The position numbers and the translations under genes were made by a program. Below are positions 17,927-27,340 of a stretch of 64,000 bases of DNA, in pieces (the first letter of the stretch is position 1; each line of letters begins with the position of its first letter). Location: positions 1 through 64,000 of the forward strand of contig JAGCFP010000024.1 of the NCBI GenBank assembly GCA_017650045.1, read 5' to 3'. Below the pieces are notes generated by a model. The model saw only the letters and a list, made by a program, of their open reading frames with translations. It was not told where the DNA came from and did not search any database. The DNA is from Bacteroidaceae bacterium (GTDB lineage: Bacteria > Bacteroidota > Bacteroidia > Bacteroidales > Bacteroidaceae).

Positions 17927-18945
17927 TACCTCATCAAGAAGGAGAAACGATCAGCATTCTTCAATGCCACACCCGTACCCTTAGCCACGCAAAGCAAAGG
18001 TTCTTCTGCTACATGGAAAGGAATATTAATTTTATCGCTCAAGCGTTTATCAAGGCCACGCAACAATGCACCACCACCTGACAAATAGATTCCATTATGA
18101 ACAATATCGGCATAGAGCTCAGGAGGTGTATCTTCTAAAGCATTCAGAATAGCTGTTTCTATTCTCACGATGCTTTTATCCAAACAATGTGCTATCTCCT
18201 GATAGTTGACTGAAACTTCCATCGGAAGAGCTGTGATACGATTCGGACCATGTACTATATATTCATCTGGTGCATTTTCTCCCAAATCGGCGATAGCAGC
18301 ACCAACATTTATTTTGATGCGTTCAGCCATACGCTCACTGACACGCACATTGTGTTGACGTCCCATGTACTCTTGAATATCTTCATTGAAATCATCTCCT
18401 GCGACTTTTATGGAGTTATTCTTCACAATACCCCCTAATGAAATAACAGCAATTTCAGTTGTACCACCACCAATATCAACCACCATATTTCCTTCCGGAG
18501 CCTCAACGTCAAGGCCTATACCTATAGCAGCAGCCATAGGCTCATAAATCAGGAAAACGTCACGTCCACCAGCATGTTCCGCAGAGTCACGCACAGCACG
18601 CAGTTCTACTTCTGTACTTCCACTAGGTACACCTATCACCATGCGGAGTGAAGGAGCAAAAATGCTATGATGTCCCACCATCTTAATCAAGCCTCTAATC
18701 ATCTGCTCACAGGCATTGAAATCTGCAATAACTCCATCTTTCAATGGGCGAATGGTACGAATGTTCCCATGCTCTTTACCCTGCATAGCCTTAGCCTTCT
18801 CACCCACAGCCATCATTTTATCTGTGCGACGATCTAAAGCTACCATCGAAGGTTGATTCACTACTATTTTTCCGTCTCTTATGATGATGGTATTGGCAGT
18901 ACCCAAATCCATCGCAATATCTTGCTTAAAAGTAAAAATACCCAT
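17926..18945 (-). CDS. mreB: Rod shape-determining actin homologue MreB
   Basis: Cytosolic actin-like protein that forms membrane-bound filaments directing lateral wall synthesis. The 339-residue product has all nucleotide-binding motifs: DLGTANTIII (phosphate 1), EPMAAAIGIGL, VVDIGGGTTEIAVISLGG (phosphate 2) and the adenosine motif LSGGGALLRGLDKRL. It starts 14 nt after the purH stop, so transcription from the purH promoter probably drives the shape genes too. Confidence 0.97.
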   Translation of the reverse strand: MGIFTFKQDIAMDLGTANTIIIRDGKIVVNQPSMVALDRRTDKMMAVGEKAKAMQGKEHGNIRTIRPLKDGVIADFNACEQMIRGLIKMVGHHSIFAPSLRMVIGVPSGSTEVELRAVRDSAEHAGGRDVFLIYEPMAAAIGIGLDVEAPEGNMVVDIGGGTTEIAVISLGGIVKNNSIKVAGDDFNEDIQEYMGRQHNVRVSERMAERIKINVGAAIADLGENAPDEYIVHGPNRITALPMEVSVNYQEIAHCLDKSIVRIETAILNALEDTPPELYADIVHNGIYLSGGGALLRGLDKRLSDKINIPFHVAEEPLLCVAKGTGVALKNADRFSFLMR

Positions 18946-18959
18946 AGTTGTAAAAACTT

Positions 18960-20486
18960 TTAATGTTTAAAGTGTCTAAATCCTGTGGTTACCATACTGA
19001 TGCCATGCTCATTGGCACAATCCACACTTTCCTTGTCACGAATACTACCTCCAGGCTGAATCACTGCAGTGATACCTTCTTTTGCAGCCAATTCTACACA
19101 ATCAGGGAATGGGAAAAATGCATCACTAGCCATCACAGCACCGTTTAAGTCGAAGCCAAAACCTTTAGCTTTCTCAATGGCTTGCTTCAAAGCATCCACA
19201 CGACTTGTCTGTCCAACACCACTTGCCAATAGTTGCTTCCCCTTAGCCAACACAATAGCATTCGACTTACTCTGCTTCACAATCTTATTAGCAAAGAGCA
19301 TGTCTTCCACTTCAATAGCAGTTGGCTGTTTATCAGTAACAGGCGTGAGGTCATCAGGAGATTCCTGTTTCAAATCGCGATCCTGTACCAATACACCATT
19401 CAGCATTGAGCGGAACTGTGTCTTCGGCATCTCTAATGGTTTACGCACCAAAATAATGCGGTTTTTCTTCTGATCCAATATCTCAAGAGCATCCACATCA
19501 TAATCGGGAGCAATGATAACCTCAAAGAAAATCTTGTTAATTTCCTCAGCAGCTGCCCTATCTATCACAGCATTAGTCACCAAAACACCTCCAAAAGCTG
19601 ATACAGGATCTCCTGCAAGAGCATCTTTCCAAGCCTCAAGTACTGTAGGACGAGAAGCCAGACCACAAGCATTGTTATGTTTCAAGATTGCAAATGTCAA
19701 CTCATCTTCATATTCGTCTATCAACTCCACCGCAGCGGCAATATCCTGCAAGTTGTTATAACTGATTTCCTTTCCATGGATCTGATCGAACATAGCATCC
19801 AAATCACCAAAGAAATAGCCCTTTTGATGAGGATTTTCTCCATAGCGCAATACCTTACGTTGACTTACTGCACAACGGAAGGCACTAGTTTCATCTCCAT
19901 CAAAATAGTTGAAGATGGCAGAATCATAGTTGGAACTTACCCCGAAAGCCTCCTTAGCTAACCATCTACGTTCTGCAAGTGTAGTACATGCTCCATGCTC
20001 CATCAGCATATCGAGCAGTGGTTGGTATTGCTGTTTACTGGCAACAATAGCCACATCCTTAAAATTCTTCGCTGCAGCACGAATTAAGCTGATGCCACCT
20101 ATATCTATTTTTTCAATGATATCTGCTTCAGAAGCACCACTTCTAACCGTTTCTTCAAAAGGATAGAGATCCACAATGACCAAATCAATCTCAGGAATTT
20201 CATATTTCTGCATCTGTTCTTGGTCTTGCTCTACATCACGACGAGCCAATATTCCGCCAAACACCTTCGGATGCAAAGTCTTCACCCTACCACCTAGAAT
20301 ACTAGGATAAGTCGTCAGATCTTCCACAGCCTGACAAGGGCAACCCAAACTCTCAATAAACTGACGGGTACCACCAGTAGAGAGGAAATTCACGCCTTCT
20401 TCATGCAACTTATTTATAATCTCATCCAGTCCATCTTTATGATAAACCGATATCAATGCAGTCTTAATCCGCTTTGTTTCCGACAT
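18960..20486 (-). CDS. purH: Bifunctional AICAR transformylase / IMP cyclohydrolase
   Basis: Catalyses the last two steps of IMP synthesis. The 508-residue product has the N-terminal MGS-like cyclohydrolase domain (ALISVYHKDGLDEI, STGGTRQFIE, GGRVKTLHPKVFGGIL) and the C-terminal transformylase domain with the catalytic KHNNACG motif and SDAFFPFPDCVE. First gene of the purH-mreBCD-mrdA-rodA run. A -7-like TAATTTTG lies upstream on the minus strand (20544-20537) without a clear -33. Confidence 0.96.
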   Translation of the reverse strand: MSETKRIKTALISVYHKDGLDEIINKLHEEGVNFLSTGGTRQFIESLGCPCQAVEDLTTYPSILGGRVKTLHPKVFGGILARRDVEQDQEQMQKYEIPEIDLVIVDLYPFEETVRSGASEADIIEKIDIGGISLIRAAAKNFKDVAIVASKQQYQPLLDMLMEHGACTTLAERRWLAKEAFGVSSNYDSAIFNYFDGDETSAFRCAVSQRKVLRYGENPHQKGYFFGDLDAMFDQIHGKEISYNNLQDIAAAVELIDEYEDELTFAILKHNNACGLASRPTVLEAWKDALAGDPVSAFGGVLVTNAVIDRAAAEEINKIFFEVIIAPDYDVDALEILDQKKNRIILVRKPLEMPKTQFRSMLNGVLVQDRDLKQESPDDLTPVTDKQPTAIEVEDMLFANKIVKQSKSNAIVLAKGKQLLASGVGQTSRVDALKQAIEKAKGFGFDLNGAVMASDAFFPFPDCVELAAKEGITAVIQPGGSIRDKESVDCANEHGISMVTTGFRHFKH

Positions 20487-20624
20487 GATAGTTCTATGTT
20501 TTTATGTTTAAAGCTACTTTTATATACAATCTCGTGCAAAATTACGCAATTTTCAGGACATTCTTCTCTTTTATACTATTTTTCCCCTTATTATTTTTGG
20601 GATTATTGATTTTTAACAAAGAAA

Positions 20625-20650
20625 AAGGCCCTCCCATAAGGGAGAGCCTT
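20625..20650 (-). terminator. Intrinsic terminator of the M13 peptidase gene
   Basis: AAGGC and CTCCC pair with GGGAG and GCCTT around an ATAA loop, with one internal mismatch. On the minus strand the stem is followed by a T-rich stretch (TTTTTC). Confidence 0.8.
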
Positions 20651-20686
20651 CATGATTGTTGACTAATGACAGTTAACAACTGATAA

Positions 20687-22717
20687 TTACCAAACGTTCA
20701 CACGCTTTTCTTTCTCGATATACATCGGATCACTTGGTTGGATATTGAAGGCCTCATACCAAGCATCGATTTGTGGCAGAGCACCGTCTACACGCCACTT
20801 ACCCAGCGCATGAGAGTCGCTCTTTGTGCGGTTGCGGATTTCAGCCTCAGTGATGTTCTGACCCCATACCGTAGCATATGCCAAGAAGAAACGCTGCTCT
20901 GGAGTATAACCGTCCTTATTAGGCAGAGGATTATCCTTGGTGGCATTCTTGAATGCCTGGAAAGCCACCTTCAAACCACCATGATCGGCAATATTCTCAC
21001 CCTGGGTCAAGCTACCATTTCCAAACAAGCCTGGAGTTACCTCTATAGCAGAGAAGAAGTCCACCATAACCTGCGCACGCTTCTTGAACTCGTCGGCATC
21101 AGCCTCGGTCCACCAGTCTTTAAGATTACCATCCTTATCATACTGACGACCCTGATCGTCGAATCCGTGAGTCATCTCATGACCAATCACCACACCAATG
21201 GCACCATAGTTAAAGGCATCGTCAGCCTCCATATCGAAGAACGGGTACTGGAGGATACCTGCAGGGAAGCAGATTTCATTGGTTGTAGGGTTATAATATG
21301 CATTCACGGTCTGAGGAGTCATGCCCCATTCGTCTCTATCCACTGGCTTACCAAACTGGCTCATGCGGTAGGCAGAACTCCAACGACTTACGCGCTTCAT
21401 GTTCTCCCAGTATGAGTCATTATTGATTTCCAATTCACTATAGTCTCTCCACTTGTCAGGATAACCAATCTTCACATAGAAGGTAGAAAGTTTCTCAAGA
21501 GCCTTAGACTTAGTCTCATCGCCCATCCATTCCAAACCACGGATACGCTCTGCCAATGCTTCCTGAAGGTTGGCAACCAGCGTCTTCATGCGCTCCTTAG
21601 CCTCTGCTGGAAAATACTTCTCAACATACATCTGACCTACGCCCTCACCCAGTGCAGAACCAACAACACCTACGGCACGACGCCAACGAGGTTGCTGTTC
21701 TGCAGTACCACGCATCACACGACTGTTGAAGTCGAAATTCTCTTCCGCAATATCATCACTCAGCGTACTAGCAGCTGCTGAAATAAGTTTCCATTGCAGA
21801 TAGAGTTTCTGCTTAGCTGCAGGTAAGGTGTTGATGATATCAGCAGCTTCCTTCAGAGAGTTAGGCTGACCAACGATAATCTCTTTCACGCCATTCAACC
21901 CTACTTCATTGAGGTAAGTGTCCCACTCGAAGGTAGGATACTGCTTCTTCAGGTCATCTAAGCTGATTTTGTTATAGTTGGCTTCAGGATCACGCATCTC
22001 TACGCGAGAGCGGAAAGCCTTTGCCAAACGAGTCTCCACATCCATCACGATGTCACGGGTCTGTTCAGCCTTAGCCTGGTCGAAACCGCAGAGCATCAGC
22101 AACTTCACCACGTGGCTCTTGAAAGCCTCACGGATGCGTGTGGTAGCCTCATCGTCCTCCAGATAGTAGTCACGCTGGCCCATGCTCAGACCACCCTGCC
22201 CCATCTGTACGGCATTTACTTTACTGTCCTTATCGTCTGCACTCACACCCAGTCCGAAGTAGGTGCGAACACCGATCTGAGAAAGCTGTGCCAACTTCTT
22301 ATACAGTGACTTACGGTCAGTGAAGTTGTTGATGTCTTCCAAATCGGCTTTGATAGGTCCATAGCCATCGTTGTTCAGCTTCACACTATCCATCACCACG
22401 TTATAAAGAGTACCGATCTTCTGAGCAACAGAACCTGCAGGATTCTCTTGAGTTGCCAGTTCCTCAACGATACCACGGATACGTACATTGTTGTCTTCGG
22501 CCAATTTGTCGAAAGAACCAAAGCGAGAATAAGCAGCAGGCAGAGGGTTGTTTTTCTGCCAACCACCAGTTGCATACTGGTAAAAATCGGTTCCAGGAGT
22601 CACCGATGTGTCAAAGTTCTCTAAGTGCAAACCAGAGGTCAACTTCTGTCCTCCGTTGTCACAACTTGCTACCATCATACAGAGGGCAGCAAGTGGCAAA
22701 AATGTTTTCATTTTCAT
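20687..22717 (-). CDS. M13-family zinc metallopeptidase (neprilysin/PepO type), lipoprotein
   Basis: A 676-residue exported endopeptidase. The signal peptide ends in VASC, making it a lipoprotein. The N-terminal M13 domain shows TPGTDFYQYATGGWQKNNP; the catalytic domain carries the zinc motif HEMTH (about residue 510, in VIGHEMTHGFDDQGRQYDKDG) and the third-ligand motif ENIADHGGL, with the C-terminal ALPQIDAWYEAF and a terminal W typical of the family. Full length compared with other bacterial members. It begins 21 nt after the ABC-F stop and is followed by a strong terminator, so it is the last gene of a three-gene unit. Likely role: degradation of small peptides in the envelope. Confidence 0.94.
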   Translation of the reverse strand: MKMKTFLPLAALCMMVASCDNGGQKLTSGLHLENFDTSVTPGTDFYQYATGGWQKNNPLPAAYSRFGSFDKLAEDNNVRIRGIVEELATQENPAGSVAQKIGTLYNVVMDSVKLNNDGYGPIKADLEDINNFTDRKSLYKKLAQLSQIGVRTYFGLGVSADDKDSKVNAVQMGQGGLSMGQRDYYLEDDEATTRIREAFKSHVVKLLMLCGFDQAKAEQTRDIVMDVETRLAKAFRSRVEMRDPEANYNKISLDDLKKQYPTFEWDTYLNEVGLNGVKEIIVGQPNSLKEAADIINTLPAAKQKLYLQWKLISAAASTLSDDIAEENFDFNSRVMRGTAEQQPRWRRAVGVVGSALGEGVGQMYVEKYFPAEAKERMKTLVANLQEALAERIRGLEWMGDETKSKALEKLSTFYVKIGYPDKWRDYSELEINNDSYWENMKRVSRWSSAYRMSQFGKPVDRDEWGMTPQTVNAYYNPTTNEICFPAGILQYPFFDMEADDAFNYGAIGVVIGHEMTHGFDDQGRQYDKDGNLKDWWTEADADEFKKRAQVMVDFFSAIEVTPGLFGNGSLTQGENIADHGGLKVAFQAFKNATKDNPLPNKDGYTPEQRFFLAYATVWGQNITEAEIRNRTKSDSHALGKWRVDGALPQIDAWYEAFNIQPSDPMYIEKEKRVNVW

Positions 22718-22738
22718 TTTACTTTATATTATTAAGTT

Positions 22739-24688
22739 TCACTGTCTTATGATCTCCAACTCATCAGAAACGCGTTCCCAATCTTCCACAACTTCATCAA
22801 GTTTACGCTTCAGTTTACCATGCTTCTCATAAAGACTCATGTCACTGGCTCCATCGGGAGTAGCCATCTGGGCTTCCAGTATGGAAATAGCAGCCTCTAG
22901 CTCTGTGATACTTTGTTCACAATCAGATACCTGCTTTTCCAACCTTTTTATCTTCTTATTATACTCCTTTTGTTCCTTGTAAAAGAGGGCACCTTCCGAC
23001 TTCTGCTTATCAGCTGTAATCACAGGGGCTTCCAAAGGTTTGGTAAATAGGACATCCAATCGTTCCAACTGGTCTACTTGTGCGGCCTTGTTTTGTAGGA
23101 AATCGTAGATACCACCTAAGTGTTCCTTTACCTTTCCTCCACCGAACTCATAGACTTTCGTTACCAATCCATCTAGGAAGTCACGGTCGTGACTTACCAC
23201 AATCGCAGTACCATCGAAATCTCTGATGGCATCCTTCAGCACATCCTTCGAGCGCATGTCCAAATGGTTGGTAGGCTCATCCAATATAAGGAAGTTCACT
23301 GGTTCAAGCAACAGTTTTATCATAGCCAGACGGGTACGCTCACCACCACTCAGTACCTTTACCTTCTTATCAGAAGCTTCACCTCCAAACATGAAAGCGC
23401 CCAGTATGTCACGGATCTTCAGGCGGATATCACCCACGGCAGCATGATCGATGGTGTCGAACACCGTGATGTTCTCATCCAAGAGTTGAGCCTGATTCTG
23501 TGCAAAGTAGCCTATCTTCACATTATGCCCCAGCATAAGCTTACCCGTATAGTCGTGAATCTGCTGCATGATGCACTTTACCAGTGTGGTCTTTCCTTCT
23601 CCGTTTTTTCCAACAAACGCAACCTTTTCCCCACGGTTAATGGTAAGGTTCACGTCATGGAACACTACATGGTCTCCATACGCTTTGCCCACATCTTCAC
23701 AGATTACAGGATAACTACCACTACGGTCACTGCATGTAAACTTCAAGCGCAGACGTGAATTATCTACCTCATCTATCTCAATGGGCACCACCTTCTCCAA
23801 CTGTTTGATGCGGCTCTGTACCTGAACAGCCTTTGTAGCTTTATAACGGAAACGCTCTATAAAGTCGGTAGTATCCTGAATCATCTTCTGTTGATTCTCA
23901 TAGGCGCGAAGCTGTTGCTCACGTCGTTCTTCACGCAGCTTCATAAAGGCGTCATAACCCACCTTATAGTCGTAAAGCTTACCCACAGAGAGTTCCATGG
24001 TGCGGGTACATACGTTGTTCAAGAAAGCACGGTCATGGCTCACCAGCATCACGGCCCCACTACTTTGTGCAAGAAATGTTTCAAACCACTGAATACTTTC
24101 AATGTCCAGATGGTTGGTGGGCTCATCCAGAAGCAGCACATCGGGTTTCTGAAGCAACAACTTAGCCAGCTCTATGCGCATACGCCAACCTCCAGAGAAC
24201 TCACTCGTAGGGCGGTCGAAATCGCTACGCAAGAAACCAAGCCCCATCAGCGTACGTTCCAATTCTGCCTCATAGCCAGCACCAGCTACCATCTGCAGGT
24301 GTTCCTGCAGGTGGGTGCACTGGTCTATCAGTTTCTGGTAGGCTTCGCTCTCATAATCGGTACGCTCAGCCAGTTCCATGTTCATCCGCTCCACCTCTGA
24401 CTGCATCTGTCTGATACCTTCAAAGGCCAATTCGGCCTCTTGACGCACGGTGCGTTCATCTGTCAGCTTCATCACTTGTGGCAGATAACCCACCGAGCAA
24501 TCTTTAGGCTTAGAAACAGTCCCTGATGTCGGGGTTTGCAGTCCTGCCAATATCTTCAGCAAAGTGCTCTTTCCGGCTCCATTCTTACCTACAAGGGCTA
24601 TGCGGTCACGCTTATTGATCACAAAGCTCACGTCACTGAAGAGCGGGGTACTATTGAACTCTACCTTAAGGCAGTCTGCGGAGATCAT
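22739..24688 (-). CDS. ABC-F family ATPase (ribosome-associated type)
   Basis: A 649-residue cytosolic protein with two ABC domains and no membrane segment. Walker A motifs are GKNGAGKST (about 35) and GKNGEGKTT (about 360); signature motifs are SGGWRMRIELAKLLL and LSGGERTRLAMIKLLL; both Walker B sites read LDEPTNHLD, as in ABC-F proteins. The inter-domain linker with MIQDTTDFIERFRYKATKA and a C-terminal coiled coil (about 560-645) match the Uup/YdiF subgroup of translation factors. Antibiotic-resistance ABC-F proteins are possible but the Uup-like tail favours housekeeping. It lies 27 nt after an ABM-domain lipoprotein gene. Confidence 0.93.
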   Translation of the reverse strand: MISADCLKVEFNSTPLFSDVSFVINKRDRIALVGKNGAGKSTLLKILAGLQTPTSGTVSKPKDCSVGYLPQVMKLTDERTVRQEAELAFEGIRQMQSEVERMNMELAERTDYESEAYQKLIDQCTHLQEHLQMVAGAGYEAELERTLMGLGFLRSDFDRPTSEFSGGWRMRIELAKLLLQKPDVLLLDEPTNHLDIESIQWFETFLAQSSGAVMLVSHDRAFLNNVCTRTMELSVGKLYDYKVGYDAFMKLREERREQQLRAYENQQKMIQDTTDFIERFRYKATKAVQVQSRIKQLEKVVPIEIDEVDNSRLRLKFTCSDRSGSYPVICEDVGKAYGDHVVFHDVNLTINRGEKVAFVGKNGEGKTTLVKCIMQQIHDYTGKLMLGHNVKIGYFAQNQAQLLDENITVFDTIDHAAVGDIRLKIRDILGAFMFGGEASDKKVKVLSGGERTRLAMIKLLLEPVNFLILDEPTNHLDMRSKDVLKDAIRDFDGTAIVVSHDRDFLDGLVTKVYEFGGGKVKEHLGGIYDFLQNKAAQVDQLERLDVLFTKPLEAPVITADKQKSEGALFYKEQKEYNKKIKRLEKQVSDCEQSITELEAAISILEAQMATPDGASDMSLYEKHGKLKRKLDEVVEDWERVSDELEIIRQ

Positions 24689-24715
24689 GTCTTGCTACAC
24701 TTTCCTTTTCCCCGA

Positions 24716-25411
24716 TTACTCGGCCATACGATCGGCTGTCTGTGAAGCCGTCATATCTTTGATCTTCTCTTGGGTTTGGATGAAGTGAGGTGTATCACGG
24801 TGAGCTGTAGAAGCAGCCTGGTCTTTCCAAATTTCCAACAACAGCAGAGTGTCGTCCTTAGTCAGACTCTTATAGTAATCGTAAATCACGCAACCTTCTT
24901 CCTTGTTAGATTCCTCAATACCCCACTGCACAGCCTCGATATAGGCATCACGCTGAGCGGTAGTCTTCAGGATGTTCAGACGGAAAGGCTTAGCAGGATC
25001 CAAATTCACTTCTTTAGGCTGGTTGATCTGCTTGATATCCAACTGACCCAACTGCTGAATCTGAGGTACCAGTGTGGTGAAGTGTGAAGAAGCAGCGTGC
25101 TTATCGAGTGAAGCCTGATCTTTCCAAGTCTCAAAAATCAGCAACTTACCTGGACGTGAGGTGCTTTCCATAATGTCATAAGCAATGACACCCTCGTCTT
25201 TCAATGAAGCTGCAACCAACTGCTTAGCCAGTTCCACCACCTTGTCATGATTGGCCTCACTTACAGTCAGGTCACAATTCATACGAATAAAAGCCAACTC
25301 CTGAGCAGGTGCTTCGGCTTCTACATTTTCAGTTTGCTGAGTCTTATTGCCACCACAGGCAGTAAGAGCGACAGCTACAACGGCTGCCATCATCCATAAT
25401 GTCTTTTTCAT
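24716..25411 (-). CDS. Lipoprotein with two antibiotic-biosynthesis-monooxygenase (ABM) domains
   Basis: A 231-residue exported protein with lipobox LTAC (Cys19). The mature part is a tandem of two dimeric alpha-beta-barrel domains: residues about 40-135 (RMNCDLTVSEANHDKVVELAKQL, VIAYDIMES, KLLIFETWKDQASLDKHAASSHF) and about 140-225 (RLNILKTTAQRDAYIEAV, CVIYDYYKS, LLLLEIWKDQAASTAHRDTPHF). The ETWKDQxxxxxH pattern is typical of ABM/quinol-monooxygenase-like proteins, here fused so that one chain can form the pseudo-dimer. The substrate is unknown. A strong promoter lies upstream; the downstream ABC-F and M13 genes follow at short spacing. Confidence 0.87.
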   Translation of the reverse strand: MKKTLWMMAAVVAVALTACGGNKTQQTENVEAEAPAQELAFIRMNCDLTVSEANHDKVVELAKQLVAASLKDEGVIAYDIMESTSRPGKLLIFETWKDQASLDKHAASSHFTTLVPQIQQLGQLDIKQINQPKEVNLDPAKPFRLNILKTTAQRDAYIEAVQWGIEESNKEEGCVIYDYYKSLTKDDTLLLLEIWKDQAASTAHRDTPHFIQTQEKIKDMTASQTADRMAE

Positions 25412-25453
25412 AATCTTTTTACCTTTTGTTGTTTAATATAAAAAATCAAGGGG

Positions 25454-25485
25454 CAAAATTAGTGGTTTTCTGAAAGATATGCAAA
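25454..25485 (-). promoter_or_regulatory. Promoter of the ABM lipoprotein / ABC-F / M13 unit
   Basis: Minus strand TTTG (25485-25482), exactly 20 nt, TAATTTTG (25461-25454): full Bacteroidetes consensus, 43 nt before the start codon. Confidence 0.78.
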
Positions 25486-25499
25486 AAAAGGCAAAAAAA

Positions 25500-26867
25500 C
25501 TATGCCATTATGAGCCAAGAAAGCAACAAAAGCAACTGAAGTAACCAGAAAGAGATGCCCAGCACCATGGTAATCTGATTGTCACGCTTGTAATTCTTCT
25601 CAAACCACGCACGACTCTCCCACCGATGTGACAACCATGAAAGGGTACGTCCGTTCTTTCCAAGTGCATACATTGGCAGCAAGTAGAGCAAACCAAAAGG
25701 ACTGAGTCCTATGAACAACAATAGCAGAACTACCGATAGGAAGTAGAGGGTCCACTTGTTTTTCAGAGCGTGACAGACGGCATAGAATTGAGGGAAGAGG
25801 CAAGCCATCCAATCCCACTCCTCAATGCCTTGAGGAAACTGAGGATCGGGTTCAATGCGTTTAAGCACCTGACCAGCAGGCTTTTCTCTGCTATAGAGAT
25901 ATTCTGCATTTTGAACAGTCAGTTGGGGATGCAAGCTCATATAATGACTAGCAAAAGCTTTGTAGTCATTGGCATCTTTCAACGGATAAATCTCAAATGT
26001 TCCATCATCTTTCTGATAAAAGAGCGTTTCTACTTTCGGGTCCTTGAAGAGACGAGGGAACCACATGCCATAGCGCTCCGTCACCATCTCTTGGAAACTC
26101 CCGTAGTCGTCATAATCGGCCACCCAGAAAATCACCTTTCCCAAATAGTCGTTTCGCACACATTGGTCAAACTCCCAGAGAAAATTGTCCGTCATGTTGA
26201 TGCGTTGCAAAATAACTGGAGCTTTTTGTTGCAACTCTATCACCAGTTCTTGCCAACCCTCTCCCACATAGATGCGCTTAGCGCCTTGTGGAGGCATCAG
26301 TTCATCAGGCCTACCTATGGCATAGGGATGGAAAATCTCCTTCAGTGCCACCATCAACTTTTTCTCGCTTTTCTTATACCTCTCATCGTCTTTGAAGCTA
26401 CGCAGAAAGAGGATGAAGTACTGGAGGTACTGGGAATGCTCCTCACTATAGAATGATTGCCTGCCCAACCACTTGTGTATCAACTGATAAATAGGTATAA
26501 TCAACAATACCGTCATCGAGAGCGACAGCAAGATTTCACGTATCTGAGGATAGAGTTCGATATGCATACTTTCAAGCACCTCTTCCAGCAAGATATCATA
26601 CACCATATAGCCAATGAGCACATATAGGATTAGGTTACCTAAAGCTCTGGAACGCATGGCCCACTTATAGTTCTTAGAGTGCGATGCTACTAATCTCAAT
26701 GGCCAAGTGATAAGCCAGAACAACAATAAATAGAAGGGCACTCGTATGAGTCCTCCTACGAAAGCTCCTGCAAAATCCCCGAAAAATCTGGAGATTGGAC
26801 TCTCAAGTGCATCAATCACTCTTTGAGCAACCTGCTCTTGAGTCTCTGTTAGTTCTTGCCACAACAT
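25500..26867 (-). CDS. Membrane protein with a TIR/Rossmann-like cytosolic domain, paralogue A
   Basis: A 455-residue protein not assigned to a characterised family. Layout: membrane segments near 45-67, 77-98 and 112-133; a soluble domain about 148-360; two further segments near 373-402 and 430-453. The soluble domain holds FILFLRSFKDDE, HPYAIGRPDELMPPQGAKRIYVGEGWQELVIEL, QRINMTDNFLWEFDQC and KVIFWVADYDDY. The series FLRSF-x-D, aIGRP-x-E, GAkRiYv-x-x-W and LWE recurs in many uncharacterised bacterial membrane proteins and looks like a Rossmann-type sensor domain related to TIR/SLOG; that relation is my inference. It has its own perfect promoter and a paralogue 473 nt upstream (27341-28684). 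Confidence 0.82.
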   Translation of the reverse strand: MLWQELTETQEQVAQRVIDALESPISRFFGDFAGAFVGGLIRVPFYLLLFWLITWPLRLVASHSKNYKWAMRSRALGNLILYVLIGYMVYDILLEEVLESMHIELYPQIREILLSLSMTVLLIIPIYQLIHKWLGRQSFYSEEHSQYLQYFILFLRSFKDDERYKKSEKKLMVALKEIFHPYAIGRPDELMPPQGAKRIYVGEGWQELVIELQQKAPVILQRINMTDNFLWEFDQCVRNDYLGKVIFWVADYDDYGSFQEMVTERYGMWFPRLFKDPKVETLFYQKDDGTFEIYPLKDANDYKAFASHYMSLHPQLTVQNAEYLYSREKPAGQVLKRIEPDPQFPQGIEEWDWMACLFPQFYAVCHALKNKWTLYFLSVVLLLLFIGLSPFGLLYLLPMYALGKNGRTLSWLSHRWESRAWFEKNYKRDNQITMVLGISFWLLQLLLLLSWLIMA

Positions 26868-27340
26868 CGATTAATCCTGGTATTATCTCATTTTAGTTAT
26901 TTCACACAAAGATAATACTAAGTATGTGAAAACCCAAATATGAGCACTCTTATTTTATTTCAAATGATTTTAATCTCATGTATATACACACTTACGCCAT
27001 CAACAAATATGCGTATGTTAATTCTTAGAATCTTTTGAAATGAAATGACTTGCATAATAACTGCATATTACACTAAAAACTGTATATCTATACAAATACA
27101 GAAGGCGGAATGACTTCACCTTTTAGCATGAAAATTAATCTTCCTAGTGAGGGCGTAAAATTTTCGTAGTTAGGAAGAAAAAAATACCTCACTAAGAAAT
27201 TAAAAAACGGTGCTTTCTCCAACATGCATATTTATGCATTTTTGGAGGAGTAATTTGTGTTTATCTTACTTGGTTCTAGAGCTAATTCGACTATATTCTC
27301 AGCATCAGAATGTTTTTATGGCTCTGATTTGAAAAAACGC
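26868..27340. other. 473-nt spacer with a second CTAGTGAGG element and ARG-box-like palindrome
   Basis: No gene found. Besides the promoter of paralogue A it contains an inverted TTTCAAA/TTTGAAA pair (about 26961 and 27032), the element 27131-27197 with CCTAGTGAGGGCGTAAAATTTT, GTAGTTAGGAA and CCTCACTAAG blocks, and the perfect palindrome TGCATATTTATGCA (27225-27238). Relative to the copy at 7935-8041 the whole arrangement is inverted. Confidence 0.72.
26907..26938 (-). promoter_or_regulatory. Promoter of paralogue A
   Basis: Minus strand TTTG (26938-26935), exactly 20 nt, TATCTTTG (26914-26907): perfect consensus, 40 nt before the start codon. Paralogue A is therefore transcribed independently of paralogue B. 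Confidence 0.8.
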
